DNA from: Verrucomicrobiota bacterium
GTDB lineage: Bacteria > Verrucomicrobiota > Verrucomicrobiia > Limisphaerales > Fontisphaeraceae
Reading direction: 5' to 3'
Assembly: GCA_037139415.1 (NCBI GenBank)
Contig: JBAXGN010000001.1
Location: 57,719-121,718 of the forward strand
DNA length: 64,000 bases
Shown: positions 16,897-25,913 of the stretch, one piece after another
Layout of the letters: every line of letters begins with the position of its first letter
How positions within the stretch are numbered: position 1 is the stretch's first letter
Made by a program: the position numbers and the translations under genes
Notes under the pieces: generated by a model
What the model saw: the letters and a program-made list of their open reading frames with translations, nothing else
Databases searched by the model: none
Told to the model about the DNA's origin: nothing

Positions 16897-19599
16897 GTGT
16901 TTAAGGACAGCGAAATTGTGGTGGATGATGCCATTGTGATTCAGGGTGCGCGCGAGCATAACCTGAAGAATCTTTCAGTGCGCATTCCACGTGAGCGACT
17001 CGTGGTGATCACCGGGGTGAGCGGCTCGGGCAAGAGCACCCTGGCGTTTGATTTGTTGTTTGCCGAGGGGCAGCGACGGTTCCTAGACGCCATGTGTACG
17101 TATGCGCGGCAATTCGTGGAACAAATGGCGCGCCCCGACGTGGATTTGATCACCGGCATCCCTCCCACCGTAAGCATCGAACAGCGCAACTCGCGCGGTG
17201 GCGGCAAGAGCACCGTCGCCACAGTCACGGAGCTGTACCATTTCTTTCGGCTGCTATTCGCGCGGTTGGGCACGCAGTTTTGCCCTGAATGCGAGCTACC
17301 GGTCGAAGCGCAGACGCCGGATGCGTTGGGACAACGGCTGACCGCCGAGGCCGCCAAACGGGGCGACCTGCTGCTGCTCGCTCCTGTGGTGAAGAACCGC
17401 AAGGGGTTTCACACGGAAGTGGCGGAGTGGGCACACAAACACGGTTATACCGAAGTGCGGGCGGATGGAACAATGCACGCCACCGACCAGCCGTTACGGC
17501 TGGATCGTTATCGCGAACACGACGTGGAGATTGTAATCGGAGTGCTGGAACCACCCAGTCGCGGCAAACGCGCCGCGCGCGCCAACGGCGGCAAGCCGGC
17601 CCAGATGCGGGTGGATGAGGCGCTAAAGATCGGTCATGGGACCTTGCTGGCGATGGATAATCATGGGCGCATGACGGTGCATTCCACCACCCGTGCCTGC
17701 CCTGGCTGCGGGCGGTCGTTTGAATCGCTGGACCCCAAACAGTTCAGTTATAATTCAGCGCAGGGGTGGTGTCCAAAGTGCCGTGGCTTTGGCGAATTGT
17801 TCTATCTGCCCGACGTGGAGCGCGGCGCGCGCGCGGATGCTATCGAGGAGTCCTGGTTTGAATGGCAGGAGGGCAAACGGGAACTCTGCCCGGAGTGCCA
17901 CGGGGCACGTCTCCACCCAGTGGCGCGCGCGGTGCGTTTTCTCATTCGCGACGCCGGTCCGCTGGCCAAGCGCGGCCCCACGCTGGAGACGCTCGCGCGC
18001 ATGACCGTGGAGGAGGCTGCGGCGTTTTTTCTCACGCTGAAACTGCACGGTAATGCCGCCGCCGTCGCGCGGGACATCCTGCCGGAAATTCGCGAGCGCC
18101 TGAAGTTTCTGAACGAGGTGGGCCTGGGTTATCTGCAACTCGGGCGCGCGGTGCCCACACTTTCCGGCGGCGAGGCGCAACGCATCCGGCTGGCCGCCCA
18201 ATTGGGCTCCAACCTGAGCGGCGTACTCTACGTGCTGGACGAGCCGACCATCGGTCTTCATGCGCGGGATAACGAGCGCCTGCTGGAAACGCTTGCCAAA
18301 TTGCGCCAGCGCGGCAACACGGTGGTCGTCGTCGAACATGATGAAGCGACCATGCGCCAGGCGGATTACATCATTGACCTGGGACCGGGGGCCGGCCGGC
18401 TCGGCGGCGAAGTGGTAGCGGCCGGCACGCTGAAAGAACTGCTCCGTCACCCCGATTCCATCACCGGGCAGTATCTGCGCCTGAAGAAAAGCTTCCCGGC
18501 GCGCGGCGCGCGGCGTCCCGTCCCCAAGCGCAACGACGCGCAAGGCTGGCTGGTATTGGAAGGCGCAGCCAAAAATAATCTGAAAAAATTATCCGTTCGC
18601 CTTCCGCTTAACCGACTGGTGTTAATCACCGGCATCAGCGGTTCCGGCAAGTCCACGCTCGTTCGGGAATGCCTTTTGCCCGCCCTGAAGGCAAAGCTGG
18701 ATGGCACCCGCCCTCCCGACGCCAGTTGCGGCACGATCACCGCCGGTGCGGACGCCTTTAAAGCAGTGTATGAGGTGGATCAATCGCCCATCGGACGAAC
18801 ACCGCGTTCCACTCCGGCCACGTATGTTGGTTTCTTTGACGATATCCGCGCCCTGTTTGCCCAGGTGCCCGAGGCGCGATTGCGCGGTTACGGCCCTGGA
18901 CGATTCTCGTTCAATAGCGCGCAAGGCCGCTGCCCGGAATGCGAAGGCGCGGGCGTCATCAAGCTGGAGATGAACTTCATGCCGCCGGCCTTTGTGCGCT
19001 GCGAATCGTGCAATGGCCTGCGATTCAACCCCGAAACGCTCGACATTCAGTTCCACGGCAAAACCATCGCGGAAGTGCTGGACTTGAGCGTGGCCGAGGC
19101 GCGGGAATTTTTCCAGCCCATCTCCCGTATCCGCCGTTGCATGGAAGCGCTGCACGACACCGGCCTCGACTATCTGAAACTGGGGCAGACCAGTCCCACC
19201 CTCAGTGGCGGCGAAGCGCAACGCGTCAAGCTCGTCACCCATTTGTTGACCGGCTTTGCCCGAGTGCAGGACGAACGCGCACTCCCGCCCTCGGCCACTC
19301 CCCGCAAACCGGCCAAACATTGCTGTTTCATTCTGGAAGAACCCACCATTGGCCTGCACATGGCTGACGTACAACGCTTGGTGGAAGTGCTCCAACGGTT
19401 GGTGGATGCCGGCCACTCGGTGGTCGTCATTGAACACAACCTGGACTTGATTGCCGAGGCCGATTGGATCGTTGACCTCGGTCCCGAAGGCGGCGACCAC
19501 GGCGGACGCATCGTGGCCGAAGGTACCCCGGAACAAATCCCCCAATGTTCCGCCTCGCATACCGGGAAGTTTTTGCTCACCCTCCTTCAACGCGAATGA
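16897..19599 (+). CDS. uvrA: UvrA-type excinuclease ABC subunit A
   Basis: The protein is 900 residues from GTG 16897, a little shorter than the usual 940 or so. It has two ABC ATPase halves: Walker [10 protein letters not shown] (40-48) and GISGSGKST, signature LSGGEAQRI and LSGGEAQRV, Walker [10 protein letters not shown] and LEEPTIGLH. Zinc-binding Cys pairs are present (CPGCGRS..CPKCRG; CPECHG; CPECEG..CESCNG). A UvrB-interaction-type insert with CPEC follows the first Walker A. UvrA dimers find bulky DNA lesions and load UvrB. The second Walker B has Glu where Asp is usual, and with the short length this may be a UvrA paralog rather than the housekeeping copy. The stop overlaps the Uma2 start by 4 bp. 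Confidence 0.9.
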   Translation: MFKDSEIVVDDAIVIQGAREHNLKNLSVRIPRERLVVITGVSGSGKSTLAFDLLFAEGQRRFLDAMCTYARQFVEQMARPDVDLITGIPPTVSIEQRNSRGGGKSTVATVTELYHFFRLLFARLGTQFCPECELPVEAQTPDALGQRLTAEAAKRGDLLLLAPVVKNRKGFHTEVAEWAHKHGYTEVRADGTMHATDQPLRLDRYREHDVEIVIGVLEPPSRGKRAARANGGKPAQMRVDEALKIGHGTLLAMDNHGRMTVHSTTRACPGCGRSFESLDPKQFSYNSAQGWCPKCRGFGELFYLPDVERGARADAIEESWFEWQEGKRELCPECHGARLHPVARAVRFLIRDAGPLAKRGPTLETLARMTVEEAAAFFLTLKLHGNAAAVARDILPEIRERLKFLNEVGLGYLQLGRAVPTLSGGEAQRIRLAAQLGSNLSGVLYVLDEPTIGLHARDNERLLETLAKLRQRGNTVVVVEHDEATMRQADYIIDLGPGAGRLGGEVVAAGTLKELLRHPDSITGQYLRLKKSFPARGARRPVPKRNDAQGWLVLEGAAKNNLKKLSVRLPLNRLVLITGISGSGKSTLVRECLLPALKAKLDGTRPPDASCGTITAGADAFKAVYEVDQSPIGRTPRSTPATYVGFFDDIRALFAQVPEARLRGYGPGRFSFNSAQGRCPECEGAGVIKLEMNFMPPAFVRCESCNGLRFNPETLDIQFHGKTIAEVLDLSVAEAREFFQPISRIRRCMEALHDTGLDYLKLGQTSPTLSGGEAQRVKLVTHLLTGFARVQDERALPPSATPRKPAKHCCFILEEPTIGLHMADVQRLVEVLQRLVDAGHSVVVIEHNLDLIAEADWIVDLGPEGGDHGGRIVAEGTPEQIPQCSASHTGKFLLTLLQRE

Positions 19600-20075
19600 A
19601 CGCGCCCTACGAAGAAATCATCGCCGGCGAAAGTCTGCTGCGCTACGCGCCTGGGGAACGGCACGAACTGGTTTGCCGGCGGCTGCACGACTATGTCGCC
19701 GCCTGCCTGGTACAGGTCACCGTAGCCAGGCTGTTACCGCCACGCACCGTGATCCAACTGGCCCCTGGCACCCTGGTCCGTCCCGACCTTACCCTGGTCA
19801 CCGCCGCCAATGGCAAGCCCTGGCTCCTGGCCGAAGTGGTGGAAAGTGACGACCATCGCGCCGACACCGTGATCAAAAAAAACCTGTACGAAGATCTGAA
19901 AATTCCCCGGCTTTGGATGGTGGACCCGCGTTATCACAATCTCGAAGTCTATCACGGCAGCCCGCATGGCCTCGCCTTGAAACAAATCATGGCCGGCCGC
20001 GAGGTGCTGACCGAAACCCTCTTGCCCGCTCTGGCCATCAAAGTCACGGATTTATTCGACCACCTTCCAGCCTGA
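19596..20075 (+). CDS. Uma2 family (DUF820) endonuclease-like protein
   Basis: The protein is 159 residues from ATG 19596, within an ATGA overlap with the uvrA stop, so translation is probably coupled. It has a PD-(D/E)XK nuclease fold typical of the Uma2/DUF820 family: an N-terminal helix (YAPGERHELVCRRLHDYV), then RPDLTLVT, the AEVVESDDHRADTVIKKNLYEDLKIPRLWMVDP core and a final strand EVYHG. The catalytic set would be the Asp of RPD, the Glu of AEV and the downstream Lys. Uma2 genes are highly multiplied in cyanobacteria and planctomycetes and their biological role is poorly known. Pairing with a UvrA-type ATPase suggests, without proof, a DNA-processing role. Confidence 0.82.
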   Translation: MNAPYEEIIAGESLLRYAPGERHELVCRRLHDYVAACLVQVTVARLLPPRTVIQLAPGTLVRPDLTLVTAANGKPWLLAEVVESDDHRADTVIKKNLYEDLKIPRLWMVDPRYHNLEVYHGSPHGLALKQIMAGREVLTETLLPALAIKVTDLFDHLPA

Positions 20076-20183
20076 GATTGGCAAGCAGGTAGCAAATTCA
20101 CCCCTGAACTGGACCGCCACGCGGTTATATGTGGGAACTTGCAAATGCGCGCGTCCCCAACCGCAGCCCGCCACGCAAAAGAG

Positions 20184-21989
20184 TCACTTGCAAGGTTGCC
20201 ACAAGCGGTTGACGACCAGAATCAGTAACGAACTGCTAACCAAGCAGACGCCCAGCAGCAGATACGCGTAGGTGGTCCGACCATAAAGGAAGTTACCGAG
20301 AGTAAACAACGCCGACCAAATGGTGGTACACCCGGCCAGCCAGCCCAACAGGGCCAGCGGGATGTTTTGGCCGGAATGTTCCGCGGCATGATCGTCCGGC
20401 CCTGCTTCCTGACGGATGGCTTCCCAGCCGGGCCCAAAGGGCCGCACCTTACGGTAAAACTCCAGGAGCACGGTACGGCTGGTGGCGGGTGCGAGATACG
20501 CCGTGGCGACCCAGCAGAGAGTGGTAATACCTACCGTGAGCAATAATTCGAGATGGGTAGGCAAGCCGTGCCCGGATTTCCGCAAGCCCAGCCAGAGGAT
20601 GGAAATGGCAAAGGAGCTGACCATGGCCGCCACTTCGCACCACGCGTTAATGCGCCACCAGAACCAGCGCAGCAGGTAGAGCAAACCAGTGCCCGCACCG
20701 ACTTGCAGGATGATATCAAAGGCATCCTTGGCGGAATCCAGCAAATACACCGTGCCGGAGGCGCACAAGAACAGGCCCACAGTTGCCACGCGACCGGCGA
20801 ACACATAATGTTTTTCTTCCGCATTCAGTTTAATGAAACGCCGGTAGAAGTCATGGACCAGATAGGACGCGCCCCAGTTGAGGTGCGTGAGGATCGTGGA
20901 GGAATTGGCCGCAATCAGTCCGCCGACCATCAGCCCCAGCCAGCCCATCGGCAAAAACTTGAGCATCGCCGGGTAAGCCGTGTCATGGCCGATCAACTTG
21001 GGGTCCAAATGCGGGAAGGCTGTTTGAATATCGGATAGTTGCGGGTAAATGATCAGCGAAGCCAGGGCGACCAGAATCCATGGCCAGGGACGCAGGCAAT
21101 AATGGGCGATGTTGAAGAACAAGGTGGCGGCCAAGGCGTCTTTTTCGGATTTGGAGGCGAGCATCCGTTGCGCGATGTAGCTGCCCCCACCCGGTTCGGC
21201 GCCCGGATACCACACGCTCCACCACTGCACCGCGATGGGCATGACGAATACCGCCATGGCAATGTCCCACTGGTTGGCGAAGTCCGGCAGGATACTCAGG
21301 TAGTTGATGCCGCCGGGTCCTTTCAGGGCTGAGAGTTTGGTGACCAAGCCATCCAAGCCGCCAACCTCCGGCAACTTTAGCGCGAAGTACGCTGCCGCGA
21401 TGACGGCAGACATCTTGATGAAGAATTGAATCATATCAATGACCAGCACGCCCCAAAGCCCGGAGTACGCAGCAAATACCACATTGATCAGACCGACAAA
21501 CAGCAGGGTCTGCCAGCGCTCCATGCCAAACAGGACGCCGGCGATTTTGCAGGCGGCCAGATTCACCGTAGCCATGATCATGCAGTTGAAAAAGAAACCC
21601 AGGTAGACCGCGCGAAACCCGCGCACCATGCTGGCGGCCTTGCCGGAATAGCGGATTTCGTAGAACTCCAGATCAGTCATCACACCGGAACGGCGCCACA
21701 GCCGCGCGTAGAAGAACACCGTCGCCACCCCCGTAAGCACGAATGCCCACCAGCACCAGTTACCCGCCACGCCCTGGCGGCGAACAATGTCGGTAACGAG
21801 ATTGGGGGTATCGCTGCTGAACGTGGTAGCCACCATGCTCAACCCGGCCAGCCACCACGGCACCGCCCGGCCCGAGGCGAAGAATTCGGAGGTGCTTTTC
21901 CCGGAGCGCCGCGCAAAGAACAACGCCGGGATGAAACAAACCAGCACCGTGGCCACGATGATCACCCAATCAATCAGATGCAAATGCAT
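20184..21989 (-). CDS. Sodium:solute symporter (SSS family) transporter
   Basis: The protein has 601 residues with about 14 membrane spans from a short N-terminal tail (MHLHLIDWVIIVATVLV). SSS family marks include the GKSTSEFFASGRAVPWWLAGLSMVATTF region of the first core helices, NLVTD, the GLWGVLVIDMIQFFIKM helix, and the later GLIAANSSTILTHLNWG segment. These transporters use the sodium gradient to import sugars, amino acids or organic acids; the substrate cannot be read from sequence. A long cytoplasmic loop precedes the last two helices. It is convergent with the Uma2 gene and divergent from the SET gene. The surrounding polysaccharide genes make a sugar or uronate substrate plausible. 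Confidence 0.88.
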   Translation of the reverse strand: MHLHLIDWVIIVATVLVCFIPALFFARRSGKSTSEFFASGRAVPWWLAGLSMVATTFSSDTPNLVTDIVRRQGVAGNWCWWAFVLTGVATVFFYARLWRRSGVMTDLEFYEIRYSGKAASMVRGFRAVYLGFFFNCMIMATVNLAACKIAGVLFGMERWQTLLFVGLINVVFAAYSGLWGVLVIDMIQFFIKMSAVIAAAYFALKLPEVGGLDGLVTKLSALKGPGGINYLSILPDFANQWDIAMAVFVMPIAVQWWSVWYPGAEPGGGSYIAQRMLASKSEKDALAATLFFNIAHYCLRPWPWILVALASLIIYPQLSDIQTAFPHLDPKLIGHDTAYPAMLKFLPMGWLGLMVGGLIAANSSTILTHLNWGASYLVHDFYRRFIKLNAEEKHYVFAGRVATVGLFLCASGTVYLLDSAKDAFDIILQVGAGTGLLYLLRWFWWRINAWCEVAAMVSSFAISILWLGLRKSGHGLPTHLELLLTVGITTLCWVATAYLAPATSRTVLLEFYRKVRPFGPGWEAIRQEAGPDDHAAEHSGQNIPLALLGWLAGCTTIWSALFTLGNFLYGRTTYAYLLLGVCLVSSSLLILVVNRLWQPCK

Positions 21990-22180
21990 AGCGTTTTTTT
22001 ACCGCAAGGCCTGAAGATTGGATAGAATTATTATGACAACAAAAAACAATAGTGAACCGATCAAGCAGGTGCGTCCCGCGGTCACGCCGTGTGAACACGT
22101 GGTGTTACGATTTTTCACTAACGACTTGGGGATGGTTTAGATTGACGCTGATACAACGGTTGTCATACTGGAGGCCGAAG

Positions 22181-22633
22181 ATGGATACTGTCTTAAGCAT
22201 CGAATTTCGCACCTCTCCGATTCACGGCACCGGGGGCTACGCCGTCGCGTTCATTCCCGAAGGCACCCGCGTGATTGAATACCTGGGCGATAGCATTGAC
22301 AAAGCGGAGTCGCAAAAACAGTGCGAGGCGGATAATCCGTATGTTTTCGCATTGGACGAGGAACGGGATTTGAACGGAGACGTGCCGTGGAATCCAGCCC
22401 GACATATCAATCACAGTTGCGCCCCCAACTGCGAAGCCCAACTGCACGATGGCCATATCTGGGTGGTGGCCTGCCGCGATATTCAACCGGGCGAGGAAGT
22501 CACCTTCAATTACGGCTTTGACCTCGCCAATTATCGCGATTACCCCTGCCGGTGCGGTGCGCCAGAGTGTGTAGGGTTCATGGTCGCCGAAGAGTTCTTC
22601 GACGCGGTGCGCTCCAGAAATACCCCGGAGTAA
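22181..22633 (+). CDS. SET domain protein lysine methyltransferase-like protein
   Basis: The protein is 150 residues from ATG 22181, preceded by GAGGCCGAAG, a good ribosome-binding site; a longer upstream frame lacks domain content. It is nearly only a SET domain: FRTSPIHGTGGYAVAFIPEGTRVIEY at the N-terminus, the NHSC motif (77-80) of the pseudoknot, GEEVTFNYGFD (104-114) with the catalytic-site Tyr, and a post-SET Cys cluster (C123, C125, C130) that would bind zinc with C80. Small bacterial SET proteins methylate lysines on host or own proteins using S-adenosylmethionine; the target here is unknown. No histone-like gene is adjacent. Confidence 0.88.
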   Translation: MDTVLSIEFRTSPIHGTGGYAVAFIPEGTRVIEYLGDSIDKAESQKQCEADNPYVFALDEERDLNGDVPWNPARHINHSCAPNCEAQLHDGHIWVVACRDIQPGEEVTFNYGFDLANYRDYPCRCGAPECVGFMVAEEFFDAVRSRNTPE

Positions 22634-22656
22634 CGGCTTCTCATTGCCGTTGGTCC

Positions 22657-22761
22657 GGGTGAGACTTCCCCGAACGGAAGAATTTCGCCCTTTGAACCCA
22701 TGAACCGACCCCTCCCCCTCAACCGCCCTGCGGGCACCTTCTCCCCCTTGGGGGGAGAAGG
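22657..22761 (+). repeat. Intergenic repeat element copy A with terminal hairpin
   Basis: A 50-bp core (22657-22706) matches the reverse complement of 33598-33647 at 46 of 50 positions by hand alignment. A perfect 11-bp hairpin follows: arms 22737-22747 and 22751-22761 with a 3-nt loop. It lies between the SET gene and the end of the hyf operon. It looks like a dispersed short palindromic element with no coding function. Confidence 0.75.
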
Positions 22762-22811
22762 ACGGGATGAGGGGGTTCATAGAGAGCCCTAATCAGGTCG
22801 GCCAACTGGTC

Positions 22812-24275
22812 TTAAGGGTGCCCTCCGACAATTTTGGCGGCACGTTGAATCAGTTCGTAGAGCGGCGCGGGAAGGTAGAAGGTGAGTACAAGCACCGGCA
22901 CGAGCACCATCAACATGGCGGTGAGTTTCCATGGGCATTCCTTCCGCGTCGTTACCGGGCTGGAGGGCTTGCCAAGGTTCATGCGGACCATGTGGGTCAG
23001 GAATCCGGCAAAGATGGTGACCACCGCCAGCAAGAATAGCCCCGCCGCCCAATAATGTTTGTGTTCCACGGCTGCGCTTAAGGCCAAGTACTCGCTCTGA
23101 AACATGCTGAAGGGCGCAGTGCCGGTCACGGCCAGGGTGCCGATCATGAATAACGCGCCCGTCCAAGGTAATGTTTTCATCACGCCCGTCACTTTGCGGA
23201 AATGTGGGGTATCGTAGTGTTGCTGCACGTTGCCGGCGCAGAAAAACATGAGCGGCTTGGTCACCGCATGAAACACCATGTGCAACATGACGGCGAGTGG
23301 CCCACCAAAACCAAGCGCAGCGACCATAATACCGGTGTGGTCAATGCTGGAATAGGCGAGAATGCGCCGGAAATTCCGCTGCACCACGATGAACGGCACC
23401 GCAACGAGCATCGAACCGATGCCAAGAAACATCAGCAGGTTGCCGGGAAAGACCGGCCCGAGGCATTTCTCCGCCAAGACGTAAAAACGCATGATGGCAT
23501 AGAGCGCGCAGTTGACGAAGGCCGCCCCCATCAGCGCGGCGGAGGGCACGGGCACTTCCGCGTAGGCATCCGGCTTCCACGTATGCATGGGGGCCAGCCC
23601 GGCTTTGGTGCCGTAGCCCAGCAAAATGAAGATGAAAGCCAGCTTCATCGGGTAACGATCAAACTTCTCCGCCAACGGCAGCAGCACGGACCAATCCATG
23701 CCGCGCCCGGCGTCCGGGCCAAGGATGCCGACGGCGGAATAGTAGGTGATCACGGTGCCGAACAGCGCCAAGGACACGCCGATGCTGCCGATGATGATGT
23801 ATTTCCACGCCGCTTCGAGGGAGGTCTTTTGATTGTAGAACAGGACCAGCATCACGGAGACGAGCGTGGAGGTTTCCATCGCCACCCACATGACACCGAG
23901 GTTATCCACCAGCGGCACCAGGTTCATGGTGCCCAGGAAAAATGGCGTGAGCACATAGAAACGCCGGAACTGCGTATCGTTGATTTTGCCGCCCACTTCT
24001 TCGCGCCGCATGAAGCCCACACTGTACACGTTGACAACCAGCGCGACGAAGCCGGTAAGCAGGACCACCACGGCGCTTAAGGAATCGGCGCGCAAGAAGC
24101 CTTGCAGAGTCGTCACTGTCCCCTGCCCCAGCACGTGTGCGGCGAGCATTCCCGCGCAGGCAAGGAGCGCGGCGGCGCACAGCAGGTTGAGCCACTCCAT
24201 GACCCGGCGCGACCGGATCAAGGCGCAGCTCAGGCCCGTAACCACTGGAATAACGATGAGGAGCAGCATCACCAT
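22812..24275 (-). CDS. hyfF: HyfF-like proton-translocating antiporter subunit of a hydrogenase-4-type complex
   Basis: The protein is 487 residues from ATG 24275, with AAAGGA about 7 nt upstream. It is a NuoN/MrpD-like antiporter subunit with about 14 spans. The HyfF pattern is clear: APMHTWKPDAYAEVPVPSAALMGA, VQRNFRRILAYSSIDHTGIM and FHAVTKPLMFFCAGNVQQHY. This subunit would pump protons or sodium in the membrane arm of a group 4 hydrogenase or a related complex. It starts 2 bp after hyfE and is the last gene of the operon. The large and small catalytic subunits (HyfG, HyfI) that normally follow are absent; after it come only the repeat and the opposite-strand SET gene. Confidence 0.88.
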   Translation of the reverse strand: MVMLLLIVIPVVTGLSCALIRSRRVMEWLNLLCAAALLACAGMLAAHVLGQGTVTTLQGFLRADSLSAVVVLLTGFVALVVNVYSVGFMRREEVGGKINDTQFRRFYVLTPFFLGTMNLVPLVDNLGVMWVAMETSTLVSVMLVLFYNQKTSLEAAWKYIIIGSIGVSLALFGTVITYYSAVGILGPDAGRGMDWSVLLPLAEKFDRYPMKLAFIFILLGYGTKAGLAPMHTWKPDAYAEVPVPSAALMGAAFVNCALYAIMRFYVLAEKCLGPVFPGNLLMFLGIGSMLVAVPFIVVQRNFRRILAYSSIDHTGIMVAALGFGGPLAVMLHMVFHAVTKPLMFFCAGNVQQHYDTPHFRKVTGVMKTLPWTGALFMIGTLAVTGTAPFSMFQSEYLALSAAVEHKHYWAAGLFLLAVVTIFAGFLTHMVRMNLGKPSSPVTTRKECPWKLTAMLMVLVPVLVLTFYLPAPLYELIQRAAKIVGGHP

Positions 24276-24276
24276 A

Positions 24277-24951
24277 TCATTCCTTTAACTGCGTCAGCTT
24301 GCTGACATCCATGGACGCGAACGTCTGCCGGATGCGATTAACGAGAATGCCCAGCACCATGACGGCAATGATGACATCAAAGAAAATTCCCAATTCCACG
24401 ATCAGCGGCATGCCATAGGTGGTCAACGCAATGGCGGCCAGCATGATGCCATTCTCCATGGTGAGCAACGCCAGCACCTGCGAAAGCGCCTTGCGCCGGT
24501 TGATCATCTGGAAGAATCCGGTCAGCAGCAAGGTGATGGCGACGGCCAGCGTGCTGCTGCCCATGCGTTCGACATGCGTGAACGGACGCGCCAGGATATA
24601 ACTGAGCAGCGTGAAGCCGCCACACAGCATCACCGAGGCGGCGGCGTTGAAATACGGTTTGGATTCGCGATCATCCTTGGTTTTGCGCGTCAGCCGGGCA
24701 AGAAACCACGGCATGAAGATGCCTTTGCCGCACATTGTGAGCAACGCCACCAGGTACACATGTGTGGCGCTGCTGAAATGCGCGATGGTGGCCGCCACGC
24801 CCGCCAATAAAAACGACTGCAACGCAAAGAGGCGGATGCTGTTCATCACCATGCCTTCCACCACCAACAATAATTGGGTGACCAGCATCAGCGTCGCCAG
24901 CAGGGCGATCAGTTGTGTGGAAAAGGCGAGGGATTGTGCGTCGGCATTCAT
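24277..24951 (-). CDS. hyfE: HyfE-like membrane subunit of a hydrogenase-4-type complex
   Basis: The protein has 224 residues, all hydrophobic with about seven spans. The start is an ATG overlapping the hyfC stop by 4 bp (ATGA). HyfE-like features are FMPWFLARLTRKTKDD in the middle and a NuoK-like second half (LTMENGIMLAAIALTTYGMPLIVELGIFFDVIIAVMVLGI), in which a buried Glu sits in a K-subunit-like helix. It forms part of the proton channel between the quinone-like module and the antiporter subunits. Position in the order B-C-E-F supports the call as strongly as the sequence. Confidence 0.85.
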   Translation of the reverse strand: MNADAQSLAFSTQLIALLATLMLVTQLLLVVEGMVMNSIRLFALQSFLLAGVAATIAHFSSATHVYLVALLTMCGKGIFMPWFLARLTRKTKDDRESKPYFNAAASVMLCGGFTLLSYILARPFTHVERMGSSTLAVAITLLLTGFFQMINRRKALSQVLALLTMENGIMLAAIALTTYGMPLIVELGIFFDVIIAVMVLGILVNRIRQTFASMDVSKLTQLKE

Positions 24952-25913
24952 TGGAAGAGGAAGGTGGAGAGCAACGCCAGCGACGCCAGCACGAACGCCG
25001 CGCCCAGCAAATCCGGAACGCGGAACAGGCGGAGCTTGGCATTCACGGTTTCAACCAACACCACCACGGCCGCCAGCAATAATAGTTTGGCCATGAACAT
25101 CAACCCCGCCAACCCCAGGGCCATACCCGTGAACTGGGTGGCAATGCCCACCGGGAAAAACACATTCACCAGCAGCGACATCAGGACGAGTTGTTTCACG
25201 GAGACGCTCCATTCAATAAACGCCAGGTAGCGGCCGGAATATTCCAGAATCATCGCCTCATGAATCATGGTCAACTCCAGATGCGTCGCCGGGTTATCCA
25301 CCGGAATGCGGCCCGTCTCCGCCAGCAACACAATGAAGAGCGCGCCAAACGCCAGCATGTGGGACGGCTTGAACCACTGCCACGCGGTGTCTTGCCCGGC
25401 GGACACCACCTGGCTGAGGTTCGTGGACCCGGCGGTGATCGCCACGGTAAAAATGGCCAGCATCATGGCGGGCTCGGCGATGGCCGCGATAGTCATCTCC
25501 CGGCTGCTGCCCATGCCGCCAAACGCGCTGGCGGTATCCAATCCGGCCAGGGCAAGAAAGAAACGGCCCAAAGCCAGCAACCCAATCACCGCCAACACTC
25601 CGCCGTACAGGCTGAGCGGGGCCGGAATGCAAAGCATCGGCACCATCAGCCCGGCGACCAGCACGGAGAGCAACAGGATGAACGGCGTCGCCCGAAAAAT
25701 CCACGAGGCATGTTCGGAAATCACCATGTCCTTTTGCATGAACTTGGCGAGGTCCAGATACGGTTGCCAGATCCGCGGTCCGCGCCGGTTTTGCAGCTTC
25801 GCCTTCCAGTTCTTGATACAGCCACTCAACAATGGTGCCAGCACGAGCAGCAGGACCACCTGCAATAACAGGCCGGGCAGAAACAACGGTGGATGGATGG
25901 CAGCGGTCATCAT
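24948..25913 (-). CDS. hyfC: HyfC/NuoH-like membrane subunit of a hydrogenase-4-type complex
   Basis: The protein is 321 residues from ATG 25913, which overlaps the hyfB stop (ATGA); a second in-frame ATG follows at once. Eight or so membrane spans. NuoH/HyfC family marks: LQNRRGPRIWQPYLDLAKFMQKD near the N-terminus, the acidic loop GRIPVDNPATHLELTMIHEAMILEY, and AFGGMGSSREM. This subunit connects the peripheral electron-transfer part to the membrane arm. In true hydrogenases it contacts the small subunit, which is not encoded here. Translational overlaps on both sides show tight co-expression. Confidence 0.88.
   Translation of the reverse strand: MMTAAIHPPLFLPGLLLQVVLLLVLAPLLSGCIKNWKAKLQNRRGPRIWQPYLDLAKFMQKDMVISEHASWIFRATPFILLLSVLVAGLMVPMLCIPAPLSLYGGVLAVIGLLALGRFFLALAGLDTASAFGGMGSSREMTIAAIAEPAMMLAIFTVAITAGSTNLSQVVSAGQDTAWQWFKPSHMLAFGALFIVLLAETGRIPVDNPATHLELTMIHEAMILEYSGRYLAFIEWSVSVKQLVLMSLLVNVFFPVGIATQFTGMALGLAGLMFMAKLLLLAAVVVLVETVNAKLRLFRVPDLLGAAFVLASLALLSTFLFQ

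Noticed and set aside
18622..19590. A 322-codon open frame on the minus strand
   Set aside because: It is antisense to the C-terminal half of uvrA and has no recognisable domain.
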